From Angiostrongylus vasorum (taxonomy: Eukaryota; Nematoda; Chromadorea; Rhabditida; Metastrongylidae), in the NCBI GenBank assembly GCA_018806985.1, contig JADANN010000197.1:451501-515500 (forward strand): DNA of 64,000 nt, given 5' to 3'. Positions within the stretch are counted from its first letter, which is position 1. Every line of letters starts with the position of its first letter. A program made the translations under genes and the position numbers. Shown piece after piece: positions 23,268 through 35,134 of the stretch. A model generated the notes under the pieces. It was given only the letters and a program-made list of their open reading frames with translations. It ran no database searches and had not been told where the DNA came from.

Positions 23268-24610
23268 CTTTTCTACACAATAGCTGAGTTTTCAGCGGTT
23301 TCGTCTTCTTCAGAGCCTGGAAGGGTCAAAATGACATGCGATCTATTCAGCCAAACACTTTCATAACCTTAACAGACAAGACTTAACACATAAATTTGCA
23401 TTCGCATAATAAACAACTTCTTTTAAACACCCACCGTTTTATTCTTTATAAGAATTCCAATTAATTGCTGGAGAGCAGGTGCACAGAGTAATAAATGGAC
23501 AAGGAATTTGCTTGGCAAAGGTCATTGAATCAGCTGAGGTACGGAGCGAAGTCAGGTGTGATAACAACACACTCGTCTCTGTGGTTCATTTTTGGATTTT
23601 TAGATTTAATCCAAAACGCTTCAAGAGCTTTACGCGCTGATGTCTCGCATTCCTGTGCGAGGATAATGACTTTTACTTCATAATTTGCTCCGTTGGGTTT
23701 CTGCTTCCTACGCGTGCCTAGTGGAGTGTTTGGTTCCAATTTAAATTTACCGACTAGTTATTCTTTTTAGGCGGACGCAGAGCGGTCTACCCGTTTCGCC
23801 AATGTATTTGTCCCCACACGCCTTACAAGGGATTAGGCACACTGTACCCAAACTAACGCAATCAGTGCCTCTAGCGTTAGGGCATATTATGCAATTTTTC
23901 GTTGTACAGAGACGAGCACATAGGCGGCTACGAACTAGGTGGTGTATTACAGTATCTGGAGGGTTTTTTTTATTACTTTTATCTAATTCTCTAGATAGGC
24001 TCTTCCTAAGCAACATTTCATAGCTGCATTAGTTTCGTTTGAAGTAAATTTCAGGATAAACGGGACTTTGTTCTCGCTAGAATTATTGTTTAAGGGCATA
24101 GCTTTTCCTATATGCCTCTGCCGAGGAGCTACAGTTTCACAGCCATTCGAAATGGCTGTTTGTCGCTCCAATTTCAAGGATTCTTCTCTGTTCTCTCTTC
24201 CTGTGAACACGTTGGTGGCTGTTCCAAACATGTTTCTTAAAAGCGCCTTTTTGGTGTGTGAGGGGTGAGAGGAGAGTCAATGAACGACAGTGTTTTTTAG
24301 CACTTGAGTTTCGGTACCAGTTTGTAATGTAGCCGTTTCCAGGTAACATAGTTTTAAAGTTCAGAAATAGAAACCAGCTTCCTCTCGATTTCTCTCAGGT
24401 GAATTTCATATACTCGACTGTTCGTTCAATAATTGAAAGCATTTGTCCATCTCCTCTTGCGTGGAACGGATGACAAAACAATTATCTATGTATCTATTAC
24501 TATATAAGCCTATAAAACGCTTGTTTCGGAAAAAGTAATATACTAGTCTTTCTATCACGGAGAAATGGTGAACTTGCTTAGCCTGGGTGTGTGATAGAGC
24601 CATCGACTAT
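23268..24610 (-). mobile_element. Penelope-like element, 5'-truncated and frameshifted, with RT palm and GIY-YIG
   Basis: Minus strand, 5' to 3'. 24406-24603 has the reverse transcriptase palm, RNKRFIGLYSNRYIDNCFVI, where the usual YxDD is YIDN, followed by STQEEMDKCFQLLNEQ. 24000-24350 in other frames gives FGTATNVFTGRENREESLKL. 23747-24016 gives CTTKNCIICPNA, LIPCKACGDKYIGETGRPL (GIY-YIG). 23530-23739 gives the C-terminal tail EPNTPLGTRRKQKPNG. At least three frameshifts or stops separate these. The 3' end (23268-23430) matches the 18.2 kb PLE terminus. Motifs A and B of RT are not in the window. Dead copy. Confidence 0.88.
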
Positions 24611-25589
24611 GTGTTCATTGCAGGACTCCTGTAAGTACTAAGCTACAAGCGTGATTTGACAAATCGAAAGTCAAACAATAGCAAAAGAGCCCTCAGTAAC
24701 ATGACGTTACATAATTTTGGTCGCACAATAAGAAGATATTCAGTATGAGGGTTATGAATTCTTTATGAAGACACCGAAAAGAGACGGATGATCCTTTTTG
24801 CCGCCGAACAAGCGGGATTACCACCCAACAGTTCTGGTCCGGAACGTGACAATAATGAATTGGAGCTTTACTGAAGCTCAATGTACTCGATGAACGATCA
24901 ACTCTACAATTGATGAGGAAGAGAGAGATGATGACTGAAGTGTAAAAAAACGATAAGGTAGGAATACAAGCATTGTGTACAGATACATCACGCTGAAAAA
25001 AGTCATCATTGTTCAGCCGTCCAAGTGATCGCAACAAAAAATTGTCACCGTCAGGGAAGAATCTTAATAGCAAGGTAAAAACTTCCTGCTGCTCTTACAA
25101 AGGCTGGTTACTGCCTCTGCCACAAGTGGGAGCACATTAACACAGTTTTATGAACAGAGAACAGTACTGTGCGGCCACCTCGAAATTGCATGAAGAAATA
25201 CGGTTAATTAGTATCCAGTGTGTTAGTGAGAATGAAAGACGACAAATCCCCATAGCCAGACTCGCATATGAGTCTAACCAGGTTTGTGGAAGACGCTTGC
25301 AAAACAACAAAACAAGTGGAAAGACTGCAGGACCCCTGCGACACAACATATGTGAACGGGGCTTCTAAGTCTCGCAATAAATTTAGGTTTTCTTCCCAAC
25401 TGATCCCACCCGATAAAATGAGTTTCAGGGTGTATTAACTGTAATAAAAAAATGCCAAAATATGGAAACGAAGGCTAGAGAAGCAAGGTACACGCTCATC
25501 TGTCACTTTAGTAGGAAATCGAAAAAAACAAGTTTTGTTTCCGGCGAGGCAATATCAACGCAATTAAGGAGATTTGACAAATCACGGTG
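24611..25589. other. No gene recognised
   Basis: May include the lost 5' part of the PLE at 23.3-24.6 kb, but no RT motif A or B could be read. Confidence 0.5.
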
Positions 25590-25925
25590 AGTAACACAAG
25601 TAGCAGGGCTCGGAAAGTGCACTGGATATCGTGCAATGATGCAAAACAGGTTGCTAGTTCGAGCCCGATCAGACGAGCCTCCCATCACTTCAGGTTCGAC
25701 AAATTGGTACCATACTTGTCAGAAAAAAGCTCTCTGCATTTCACAAAGGTCGGAGATTGTCTATGATGAAGAACACCCAGGAAAGCGCTGACACACCAAG
25801 TCAACCAGCATTCGGCCGCCTTCACAAGGAAGAGCGAAGTCCACAAAAAAGTCCTTAAGTGCAAGTCGAACCTATATGCAAAAAAGCTCGAAGACTTTCT
25901 AGGACGATGAATGAATCAAATAGAA
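25590..25925 (+). repeat. SINE-like element with a third head and the shared core
   Basis: Head GGGCTCGGAAAGTGCACTGG with box B AGTTCGAGCCC, then CAGGTTCGACAAATTGGTACC, the family A/B core. The 3' part matches neither family clearly. Probably an old relative of family B. Confidence 0.5.
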
Positions 25926-26028
25926 CTGCTGGTATCTGCACAGTATCTAATATCTGGCCACATACATAATAAATAAATAAACAAATAGGTGCAAATAGAA
26001 GTGATAATAATGTCTGAGAAATTTATTG

Positions 26029-26289
26029 CTATAAAAGGAGCCTGAGGGACGCGCCATGCATTCGACTTCATCAAGCATCATTTGGAGGTGATTCAATGCA
26101 CATCTGGCCTTTACAATGACTCACGGTGGCCTAACGATATATTGAATCAGTGCTGCTCTCCTCCCAAACAAGCCCGGTACCATTTGCCGACCCCGGAGGG
26201 ATGGAAGGTTTGCTTAGTCATGGGGGGCGGGGATCGATTCCACGTGTGTGTTGCAGGGCGCTTCCGACCAGTGCGCCACACGCGCCCTA
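26029..26289 (-). repeat. SINE family A
   Basis: Perfect 12-bp duplication AGAAATTTATTG at 26017-26028 and 26290-26301. The GATCAACGCCGAGAGCTTT block before the tail is missing, so the tail joins directly at the CAGG position, a small 3' internal deletion. Confidence 0.9.
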
Positions 26290-26301
26290 AGAAATTTATT
26301 G

Positions 26302-28082
26302 GAATGGTTACGAAATAGCTTCCATCAAAATAGAGAAAATACTTTAAGAGAAAGAGTTTAGGATAAAATGACTTAGATTGAGTAATTCGGACTAAAAACA
26401 CAATACTGAAATGGGAGAGAACAACAGGAAAAAAAGCAAACAAAATGAATGGTTTAAACCGATATCAGCACGAGATCCAAAGTAAAGAGCCCTTAGAAAC
26501 TATCGATTTGAAGCAATATGTTTGTATACGCGATCAACTTCTGGTTGCGAATGGTCGTTAATCATTGGATTGAGAGGAAATAGAAGAAGAACATGGAGAT
26601 GTAAACGAAGGAAAAAAAGCTGGGAAGATCATACTGGGGCTGGTTAATTCACTAAAAAGTATTGAACTAAACTGAAATACTAACCTGAGCTAAATGAGGT
26701 CAGGACGGTTCCACGAAACGGAGGAAACTAAACTGAGCAACTTCTTCAGGACGAAATCCTGCTATTTAAAACGAATATTATCCAATTCTTGATACCTAAT
26801 TGAAATGCACAAATCGTGCACTGCTTAGAACGAGTTTTCGCTTGCGTTGATGATGAAAACGCTCACTAGAGGAGGAAACTTGATAGATTTTCTCTATAGA
26901 AAACAACGAACGCTCGCATTCTCTCAAGGGCCAACTTCATAGTACACGAGTACTGCCAATCCATATGGCCTATTTTTTTCATGCTCCAGTCATTATTTCA
27001 CTTAAGCACACTGATTAACTTCGCTAGAACAACAGACAATCGGAAGAATGCCAAGATTAAGCTGATTAACCTGAGGACTGAGCATCACCAGCAAAAATTT
27101 TTAGGTATTTAAAATTGAGAAGAGAGGGCAATGACGAGTTAAATAATGAACAGAATTAGCTCAGCAGGGGAAAAAAAATGAGAAGCTAGAGAAAAGAGAC
27201 CGAGTTACACAACGGCTTGTAAGCGTCGTTTTTGGGATTATTTTCCTGAACAAGTAAGCAGCCGTAACAACTAGTTCATGTCGGCTTTGTTCTTTTATCG
27301 CTGGCTCATAAACGAGTAGAAAACGAAATTTGGTTCCACTCTGATGGCTCACAAACAACAAGACAACGAAATTTGGTTCCAGTTTAACCCAAGCAGGCTT
27401 CTGCAGAATTCCACTATAATAATTGTTGTTATTACTATTCTTATTATTAGTATAGTATTATTCTCATCCTTCTATGGTATTGCTATCCATAAAACTCGGC
27501 GCTGAAATCGCCGTGAACTCTCGACAGAAGAACAAAGTTTGCCCAAGATCGGCTGACGCTGGGATTTTCAATTTTCATAGGGAAGCAGCTTCGAGAAAGA
27601 ACGCGTATAAAATAGAATGGGTGTGCTCGTTGACCAGCACGTCGACCAGTTGCTTCCTAAAACTTGCGGTATCCATCAACTACAGCAAAACTAGCAGTTG
27701 GTGGACAACATTTTTGTCCTGCAAGTACAAACTGCCTCGAAAACCCATCTTCGCGTATGGCAAATAAGCCTACCGTAGAGATGTGAAGACGAGCCGAACA
27801 CTTAACAGACTAAGATGCTGCGATCTGTTTTCTATTCCATAACGACTCTAATTTTTGCTTGTTTCTAATCTTCCTGTCGTTATATACAATGATTAATTCA
27901 AGTGATCGTCTTCAAAAATATTTGGTCATGGTTTCTGGGGAAACTCCATGGTCTTCGCTGCAAAACGCTTCACCTTGCTTTCATTAATACCTCTGGTCTG
28001 TGAATTATCGTTAATACGCATTCTATGTTTTTGTATACTTCCATATAAAGTTATAATATCTACGATTTTTGACCACTGACAC
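26302..28082. other. No gene recognised
   Basis: The largest frame (27474-27767, plus) has no recognisable domain. A short TTATTATTA run lies near 27.43 kb. Confidence 0.5.
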
Positions 28083-28212
28083 ATGATTCTATCCCTCTTT
28101 CTTTTTCTCTTCCTCCCTCCTTCCGCTCTGTCTGTTCTACTTCTCCACCCGTCCTTCTCTCTTCACTCTCTCCTTCCCTATGTTCCTCCCCTCTCCCTTC
28201 TATTTATCTTCC
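28083..28212 (+). repeat. Pyrimidine-rich low-complexity tract
   Basis: C/T-rich run (CTTTCTTTTTCTCTTCC and CTCTTCACTCTCTCCTTCCC). No gene. Confidence 0.8.
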
Positions 28213-28394
28213 ATGTTTAAGACGCTTCTCTTATCACTCTCTCGGATCATCACATTAGCAACCTTTCACCTTGTCAGCATAAATTACAGATTTTTGACAC
28301 GTATCTCAACACTTGAGGAATCGTTAACATTGGCGTGTTGTCGGTTTTCTACAAAATTCCTCGACGTTCTTATACGCTCTTAAAAGCTTCGTTT

Positions 28395-28745
28395 CCTCCA
28401 GGTCGGCTCCTAACTAAAAGTAAGTTCTTGAAGTCTCTCGTTTCCTCGAGTTCAGTTCTGAAACCAAGTTTCTCATCATGTTGATTTCTCGATCTAAATA
28501 CCTGTGGCCGGAGCATCCAACAATCACTGAACGCGATAGGAGCATCGTAAGTGGATCTATTTCTTGAAATTAACGTCTTTTCGGTCCTAACGGAAGCTCG
28601 ATATTTTTTAACACGTTGTCATAATCGGCCCGTAGTCGCTTTCCGCCTTAATATCCAATATTCAACGATAACAACGATGTCGTCAGCAAAGCGATGTTGG
28701 CTAAATAAGGCTTCTGTGATCATCTTCAGCTCATCATAATAATAA
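28395..28745 (-). mobile_element. RTE-type LINE reverse transcriptase fragment
   Basis: The minus strand near 28700 gives HRFADDIVVI (RT catalytic FADD motif) and near 28440-28500 YLDREINMMRNLVSELNSRK, aligning with YPGREINMMNNLAPELSRRK of the RTE copy at 29.4 kb. Frames are broken. This fragment keeps FADD, unlike the two long copies. Confidence 0.8.
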
Positions 28746-29084
28746 GTCTTCCCTAGATTGTCGACAATGAGGTAAGCGGTTTGCTAGGTTCCCAACAAAA
28801 TTCTTAAAGACGGTAGCAATTCTTACAGTTAGTTGATTGGGTGGTAGAGGACGGTGAAGCAAGACCAACCGTTATTTCATAACTTGCTAACAGACCTCTA
28901 GTAAACGGTTTCAAATGTTGGGCACGTTTAGTAGATTACTATTACACCTACCTAAGATCCATATCGTGCAAGTCTGTTGAAGCAACAAAAAAACTTTGAA
29001 AATGATTCTCTAGAGCACTGTTTCTATTTTGAGGAAATTGGCTATGGATCCTTGATAGAGAAGAGTTGAATAGATTACTATGAA

Positions 29085-29325
29085 AAGTAGGTGAGTTCAA
29101 ATTCAATTAGCTTCGACATAAGGGATCCATCACAAACGCTTCAACTTCCAACCCGCCACAGTAATAAGAAGAACTTTATTTTGAATATAACAAAACATGA
29201 AAGTAATCATGCAGCCAAATTCTCATTGGTAAACAACCAAATGCGGCTACATATTTTGTGCGAGTCCCACCGTAACAGCACGGCTCTGAGGAAGGCGAAA
29301 TCGCCGAAACGTCAGCTATCTACCA
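29085..29325 (+). mobile_element. PLE 3' fragment with hammerhead-like motif
   Basis: The plus-strand frame gives SNHAAKFSLVNNQMRLHILC and STALRKAKSPKRQLS, the end of a PLE-type reading frame also present as the insert at 18705-18878. The motif at 29282-29317 overlaps this frame: GGCT, CTGAGGA, A, stem II GGCG/CGCC, GAAAC, GTC, AGCT. It ends at a CAA-type microsatellite. Confidence 0.65.
29282..29317 (+). ncRNA. Hammerhead-like motif with GUC cleavage triplet
   Basis: The most canonical core of the set: CTGAGGA fits CUGANGA, stem II is four perfect pairs with loop AAAT, then GAAAC and GTC, the preferred NUH triplet, then AGCT pairing with GGCT. One unpaired A precedes stem II and stem III has no loop. 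Confidence 0.5.
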
Positions 29326-29340
29326 ACACCACCAATAGCA

Positions 29341-29372
29341 ACGACAACAACAACAACAACAACAACAACGAC
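29341..29372 (+). repeat. CAA microsatellite
   Basis: Run of AACAACAAC units directly after the PLE fragment, perhaps grown from its A-rich end. Confidence 0.85.
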
Positions 29373-29438
29373 AACGAAGACCTATACCAAACTCGCATCA
29401 ACTCAAAAAAAATTAGTTTATCACCTGTATCACGTGTA

Positions 29439-32400
29439 CCACGGAGGTCCATCATATGAGGGACCTCGAGCCGGTTAGTCGCGAGGCTACGTGGCGCGTC
29501 CCCAGGTGGCGGATAGGGCGTTAGTCGCGGACCAAAAGTGATGTTTGTTTCCCTGAGATGCAGGTGGATCCATGGGATGGACTCCCTGTTTCTGCCGCGC
29601 CGATTTGGCACATACTTTCTGTATTTGCTAGGCGTATTCATGCATGCGTGTGTGGATGCGCTCTCGCTTAAGCAGATTGTATTCTACGAGTCGATTCGGC
29701 CAAAAGCCTGCAATCAAGTGACAGGGTAGTATATGGGAGGCGGTTAGGTGTCACCTCCAATAAATAAGCTCCATGTCCACTCTGAGAGAGAATGGTAAGC
29801 TACCCATGAGTATACCCAGCCAACACGTTCAGAGCCCAGCAAGCTATACATGGGTACCAAATAGCTCAAAACAGTACAAGAAACGGGCCTCATTTCCCTG
29901 ACCCCGAAAGAGCCCCCCAATTTCGCAGCGTTGGGTAGGACGAGTAAGGAAAGGCTGTTAAAATCTCAGGGCCAATGGAAGCTGCCTGGATCGCGAAGAA
30001 CAATGGTGACGATATATACCTACAATGCATGTACACTTGTATCTGAATCCTCGACAGAAGATTTGATCATGCGAGCAAGAACGATAAGGTACGACGTCAT
30101 CGGTCTGGCAGAGACGAGAAGACGCCACCAATTCAACACCGTCTATGACACCGGAGAAGAACTGTTCCTCGAAAAATGTGACAGTAGAGGAGTAGGCGCG
30201 TCGGCGTTCTCGTCAACACGAGTTTGTCCATGAACATCGATTTATTCGAACAGCTTACAACCCGGATCGGACGTTTGCGATTAAAAAGATGTGGATCAAT
30301 ACCGGCTTTGAAAATTTTCGTCGTTTACGCGCCGACATCAAACTATGACGAAGAAGAATTCGAAGCGTTCTATATGAACTTGGAGACGCACTACAGAGGA
30401 GATATACATTCTTCAACGTGATCATTGGAGATTTCAACGCAAAGATAGGACCAAGAAGAACGTCTGAAGAACGTCACATTGGGACCCATGGATTAGAATG
30501 GAACGAACAGGGTGAGCGGCTATCTGAGTTTATCATGGCGACCGAGACCATCCATGGCAATTCGCAATTCCAGAAGTCCCACCCTCAACGTTGGGCGTGG
30601 GAGTCTCCCAATGGAGAGTACCATGACGAAATAGACCACATCATAGTAAACAGGTTTTGCCTAACCGATGTCGCTGTTGTCCCATAATTCTATACGGGAT
30701 CAGACTACCGCCTCCTTCGTGCAAGATTCTATTTTTTCGCGGAAAGGAGAAAAAAGCAGCTAAATTCAAAAATCCGAGGTCCCAGAACCAGCGGAAACTG
30801 GGACTTGTTCAATTCATTAGTTGGCTGTTGGAAAGATGCCGTTGTCGATAACATCGACGAAGAATACGATCGGCTCATTCAACATCTTCACGTTAGCGCT
30901 ATGAAAGCTGAGAGTTCGAAAATCACCAAGAGACGTCTCTCTTCAGAAACACTCGAGCTGATACGCCAGCTTGGAATTGCACGAGCTCCAGGCAGGCAAC
31001 CGCGAACTAACATCCGAACTTGCAAAACAATGCAGACAAGCGATGAAAGAAGATCTTAAAGAGAGAAGAGCAGCATTAATGATCGAAGCTGCAGAGGCTG
31101 GCAAAAGCATTCGCAAAGCCCACCGAAGCTTCGCTAATTACGAGACCAAAGATGATTGCACTCCGATGCCCAGACGGAACAGTTACAGCGTCCAGAAAGG
31201 CAATGGAGAAAATCGTTCACGAACACTACTCAGATCTCTTCGATAGCCACGTCCACCTTCTGTCATGTAAAATAAAAGAGGATGGATATGTTGTATCACC
31301 GGTTCTCCCTTCCGAATTCCGACATGCCATTTCGTCGGTGAAAAATCGAACAGCACCAGGTTTAGAGAGGTTAAAACCCGAACATCTTTTCACACGTTAC
31401 CTCTCTGAATGCAAGGTCCCCTACTCAGTGGAAGACCAGCAAGACCGTGTCATTGTTCCAGAAGGGTGACCTACACGGTATCGGCAACTATCGCCCAATC
31501 TGCTTGCTGTGTGTCGTATACAAACTTTTCTACTCGGGTCATCCTAAACAGGATTGACAGAACATTGGACGAACGACAGCCATGTGACAAAGCAGGGTTT
31601 CGAAAAGGATTTAGTACGATGGACCACATCCACACGGTAACAAGGCTCATTGAAGTATCGTGAGAGACCGCTCGGTCCCACTATCATCGATTTACAGAAG
31701 GTCTTTGATTCAAGTGAGATAGGAACAGTCATGGTAGTCCTTGAAAGTCAAGGAGTCCCTACTCAGTACATAAAGATTCTTCGTGAGCTGCACAAAGATT
31801 TCACAACCAAGATTCACCATTCTACAACGATATTAACATCGACATCAGAAGAGGGGTTAGGTAAGGCGATACCAAAATTTTTTGCCGCCACCCTCCGGAA
31901 CGTCATGCGAACATTTGAATGGGATAATATTGGTGTGAACATCGATGGTCCGCAATTACACCATCTTCGCTTTGCTAATGACATCGTCATTATAACGCCA
32001 AACATTAGCCATGTGGAACGTATGCTTGCCGACTTTGATAGAGCCTGTGGAAAGATCGGTCTTCGACTAAATCTCACAAAAACGATGTTCATGAGGAACG
32101 GATTGGTTTCGTATGCCCCATTCACGCTCAATGGAACGAATTTCTCCGAATGCTCCAGTTATATCTATCCAGGTCGGGAAATCAACATGATGAACAACTT
32201 AGCTCCAGAGTTGAGCAGAAGGAAAAGAGCGGCTTGGGGAGCTTTCAAGAGCATCGAGGATGTAGTGAAGAGGACAAAGAACACCCGACTCCGTGCCCAC
32301 CCTTTCGACTCCACGATACTTCCCTCCTTAACCTACGCGTCAGAAACATGGTTGCTGCCTAAGCAGGATGGACGATCACTCAGCGTTCTTGAACGCGCAG

Positions 32401-32773
32401 TCGAAAGAACGATGCTAGGAGTATCCCGTTTCACACAAGTAAAGGGATGGGATCCGAAGCTCCGACCTGCCTCAACGATCCAAAATCAAAGATGCCGTTC
32501 TTTACGCTAAACAGACGAAGATAAGATGGCCCGAACACGTAGTGCGTATGAATGGCAACCGATGGAGAAGAGCCGTTAGTGACTGAACTCCTCGGGATGT
32601 CAAGCGTACTGCAGGAAGACCACCAACCCGATGGTCAGAGTTCTTCACGAAGAGCCTAGAAGAAAGATATGATGCTCGAGGAGTCCCCACGCGACAGGGG
32701 AAAAATGGAAGATTTACTGGCGCCCGCTCGAGTCACTCGACGATCAACAGGGCTACAGGTGATACAGGTGAGA
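29439..32773 (+). mobile_element. RTE-clade non-LTR retrotransposon, copy 1 (near full length, inactive)
   Basis: 5'UTR about 29439-29930. Apurinic-type endonuclease from about 29931: [20 protein letters not shown], then IIGDFNAKIG (30421-30450), [10 protein letters not shown] (about 30628-30657) and GSDYRLLRARF (about 30690), where family members have GSDHRLL, so the catalytic His is Tyr. Reverse transcriptase: APGLERLKPEHL, YRPICLL (about 31490), KAGFRKGFSTMDHI, IIDLQKVFDS (motif A), a decayed motif B, LRFANDIVIIT (motif C, FAND for FADD, about 31965), and C-terminal WLLPKQDGRSLSVLERAVER. At least five frameshifts split the ORF, and KPEHL joins LFTRYLSE with residues missing. The 3' tail is ACAGGTGATACAGGTGA. 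RTE elements insert by target-primed reverse transcription. Confidence 0.93.
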
Positions 32774-33629
32774 TCTTCATCAACTGAATCAAGACACCTC
32801 ACAGTTCATAAACTTTCAGAATACCGTAGGTGTAACAGTTGTTTTTATATATGTTTTTTTCATGATGTTTTATGGACTTTTCAAGAACTACAATGGCTAA
32901 AACTATTCATTTTCTAAAGCAAACTCTAAGGAAAACCATCACATCGCTTTTCTAAAGAATTCGTGGTAGTTTTTTTGTTTTAAAAAAACGTCTCATCAAT
33001 AGCTATACTATTATCAGTAATAACAACACCAGAACGAGAGTCGTGAAGTTTAGTGATTGGTATTGCTGTACGGTATCCAAGGTGTCTGGTTTACTCCTGT
33101 TCAGGGATAACCACGCCTTGCGATGTTAGCTCGAAGGACACTCCTCCTAGCAGTAAAACGACACCCCAAAAACGAGACCAATATTTCCAAACTAAGAGAA
33201 ATCTTGTGTAAGAAATACCCTCCGATCTGAAAGGAATTTAGTCGCAAGATAGAGAAGCTACTTCCGATCCGCAAAAGTTGATGGTTGGCCAGTGATGCAA
33301 ACCTGGATGCACAAATTGCTGGACCGGTGATCTGATGCGCTGTGAGACTCAAATCGAGTTGTAAAAAACAGGCCAAAGTGACTCCAGTAAAACTTTAGAT
33401 GCTCAGACAGCGATGCTTTTAAAAGTGCATTTCATTTCACTTCAAAATCTTATTCCTTTTGAACCAATCAATAACAAGTGAATTAAATATGCTAATAGTA
33501 ATTAGAATAAAAACATAGTGAAGCTTTTGAGCGATATTCGATTGGAATGCTTGCCAATTATAACTGGAATGAAATAGAGCAATGAGCGAATTTGTTGACA
33601 TTTTGATTACGTTTTACTTTTACAGCAGT
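32774..33629. other. No recognisable feature
   Basis: Sequence after the RTE tail; no repeat match. Confidence 0.55.
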
Positions 33630-33785
33630 AGTCGTGAACAATGGGGGCAGACTTTGGTCAGCATGTCTTCGGGATTCTAGGGAACCACAATGGCTTAACC
33701 AGCAAATCTCCGAAAAATGGTGATTATGCTGGGGCCCGCACAACTAGTGAGGACGGGCCGTTCAAGTATCAAGTAAGTCGTGAAC
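33630..33785 (+). repeat. Family D repeat, 5'-truncated
   Basis: Only the 3' third: GGAACCACAATGGCTTAACC, GGGGCCCGCACAACTAGTGA and GGGCCGTTCAAGTATCAAG. Confidence 0.75.
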
Positions 33786-34429
33786 AAAAAACTCAGTCAA
33801 CAAGCTCTCATCTAGGCGGAAAAAGACCTTAAAAACTCGTCGTAGAAGTTTCCGGACGATTATGAAAAATCCTATGTAACAATCCAAGGATTATAGATGA
33901 ACGATGACACAACAACGTATGAGCTGATGATGGCTTGTCGTTTAACGCTACTTTCAACACCTCAATGTACAGGGATGGTTTCATAACTCGACTGTGAAAA
34001 GGTGTATCAGGACGGTGTACACTAGCTATTTATACACCAGTAACAAATCATGAGTGAGATCTGAAAGAAAGACATACAACTTCCATCAACGTCTACATTG
34101 AAAAGCACACACCACCAACATCACTCGTGGACAAACGGAGCTTGTTGAGATTCCATGGATTTGATGTGCTCGGTAGCTTACAGGGACCTGGTCGATAAAC
34201 AGACCGTCGTGTTCGTTTCGTAAACTGGTCAGTAAGCAGTTTCCCACCACCGATAGTGTAGGTGTGGACACGGAAGATCCGATTATTGAATTAATGTGGA
34301 ACTCAACCATCGAATGTGTTACCAACAAATGCTCCTCTCATAATGACGCATAAAGGGTAAACAATAAATAATTTCTATCCCTTAGAGTTGTGTCAAAGAT
34401 TCGAGTCTATCGCAGCATCGTAGAGGTTA

Positions 34430-34622
34430 ATGAATGCACACTTCGCATGTAAAATGACTTTGCGGTGGCCTACTCATGTATCGATTCAGTTTTTTGTCCT
34501 CCCAAACCAATCCAGTACCAATTTGTTCACCTCAAAGGTGTGGACGACTCGGTTAGTCTAAGGCGCAGTGTGAAACTAACGACCATGTGCATCGCAACAC
34601 ACCATTGACCAATTCGTAGTAC
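34430..34622 (-). repeat. SINE family A relic
   Basis: Only the middle remains clear: GATTTTACATGC-like, CCTCCCAAACCAATCCAGTA and CCAATTTGTTCACC match the body core. The head is nearly unreadable. Confidence 0.55.
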
Positions 34623-34841
34623 TTTGTATGTTGCAGAAATCGCTTTTTTAAACAAAAGAACGATAGAAACATTCATGAAGCGTGCCTTATTACACACAGT
34701 GGAAGTATATCATCAGTGTAGAAGGCGATTCAGATTCAGGAATGAGAAAGTTTCCGTCTTTTCGACGACAGCATTCGCCGTTCAGAATAATTTGCCATTC
34801 CTTTTTCTTCGATTAACATATTTCATAACTTCCTACCAATA

Positions 34842-35134
34842 AGGGATAAAGCATAAAGCTCTCGGCGCTGATTAATCCCTGAGGGATGCGCCATGCATTC
34901 GACTTTATTAAGTATCGTTGGAGGCGATTGAATGCATATCTGGCCTTTACAATGACTCGCGGCGGCATACCGATGTATTGAGCCAGTGTTGCTATCCCCC
35001 CCAGACAAGTCTGGTACCACTTTGCCGACCCCGGAGGGATGGAGCGCTTGGTGGGGGCCATGAGCACGGGGATCGACTCCACGCGTGTGTCGCAGTGGCG
35101 CCTCCAACTACCGCGCCGCACGCGCCGGCAACAC
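34842..35134 (-). repeat. SINE family A, full length
   Basis: Perfect 14-bp target-site duplication ACTTCCTACCAATA at 34828-34841 and 35135-35148. The head is recognisable (GCGCGTGCGGCGCGG on the minus strand) and the tail is GCTTTATGCTTTATCCCTTA. Reading frames on both strands come from the repeat. Confidence 0.92.
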
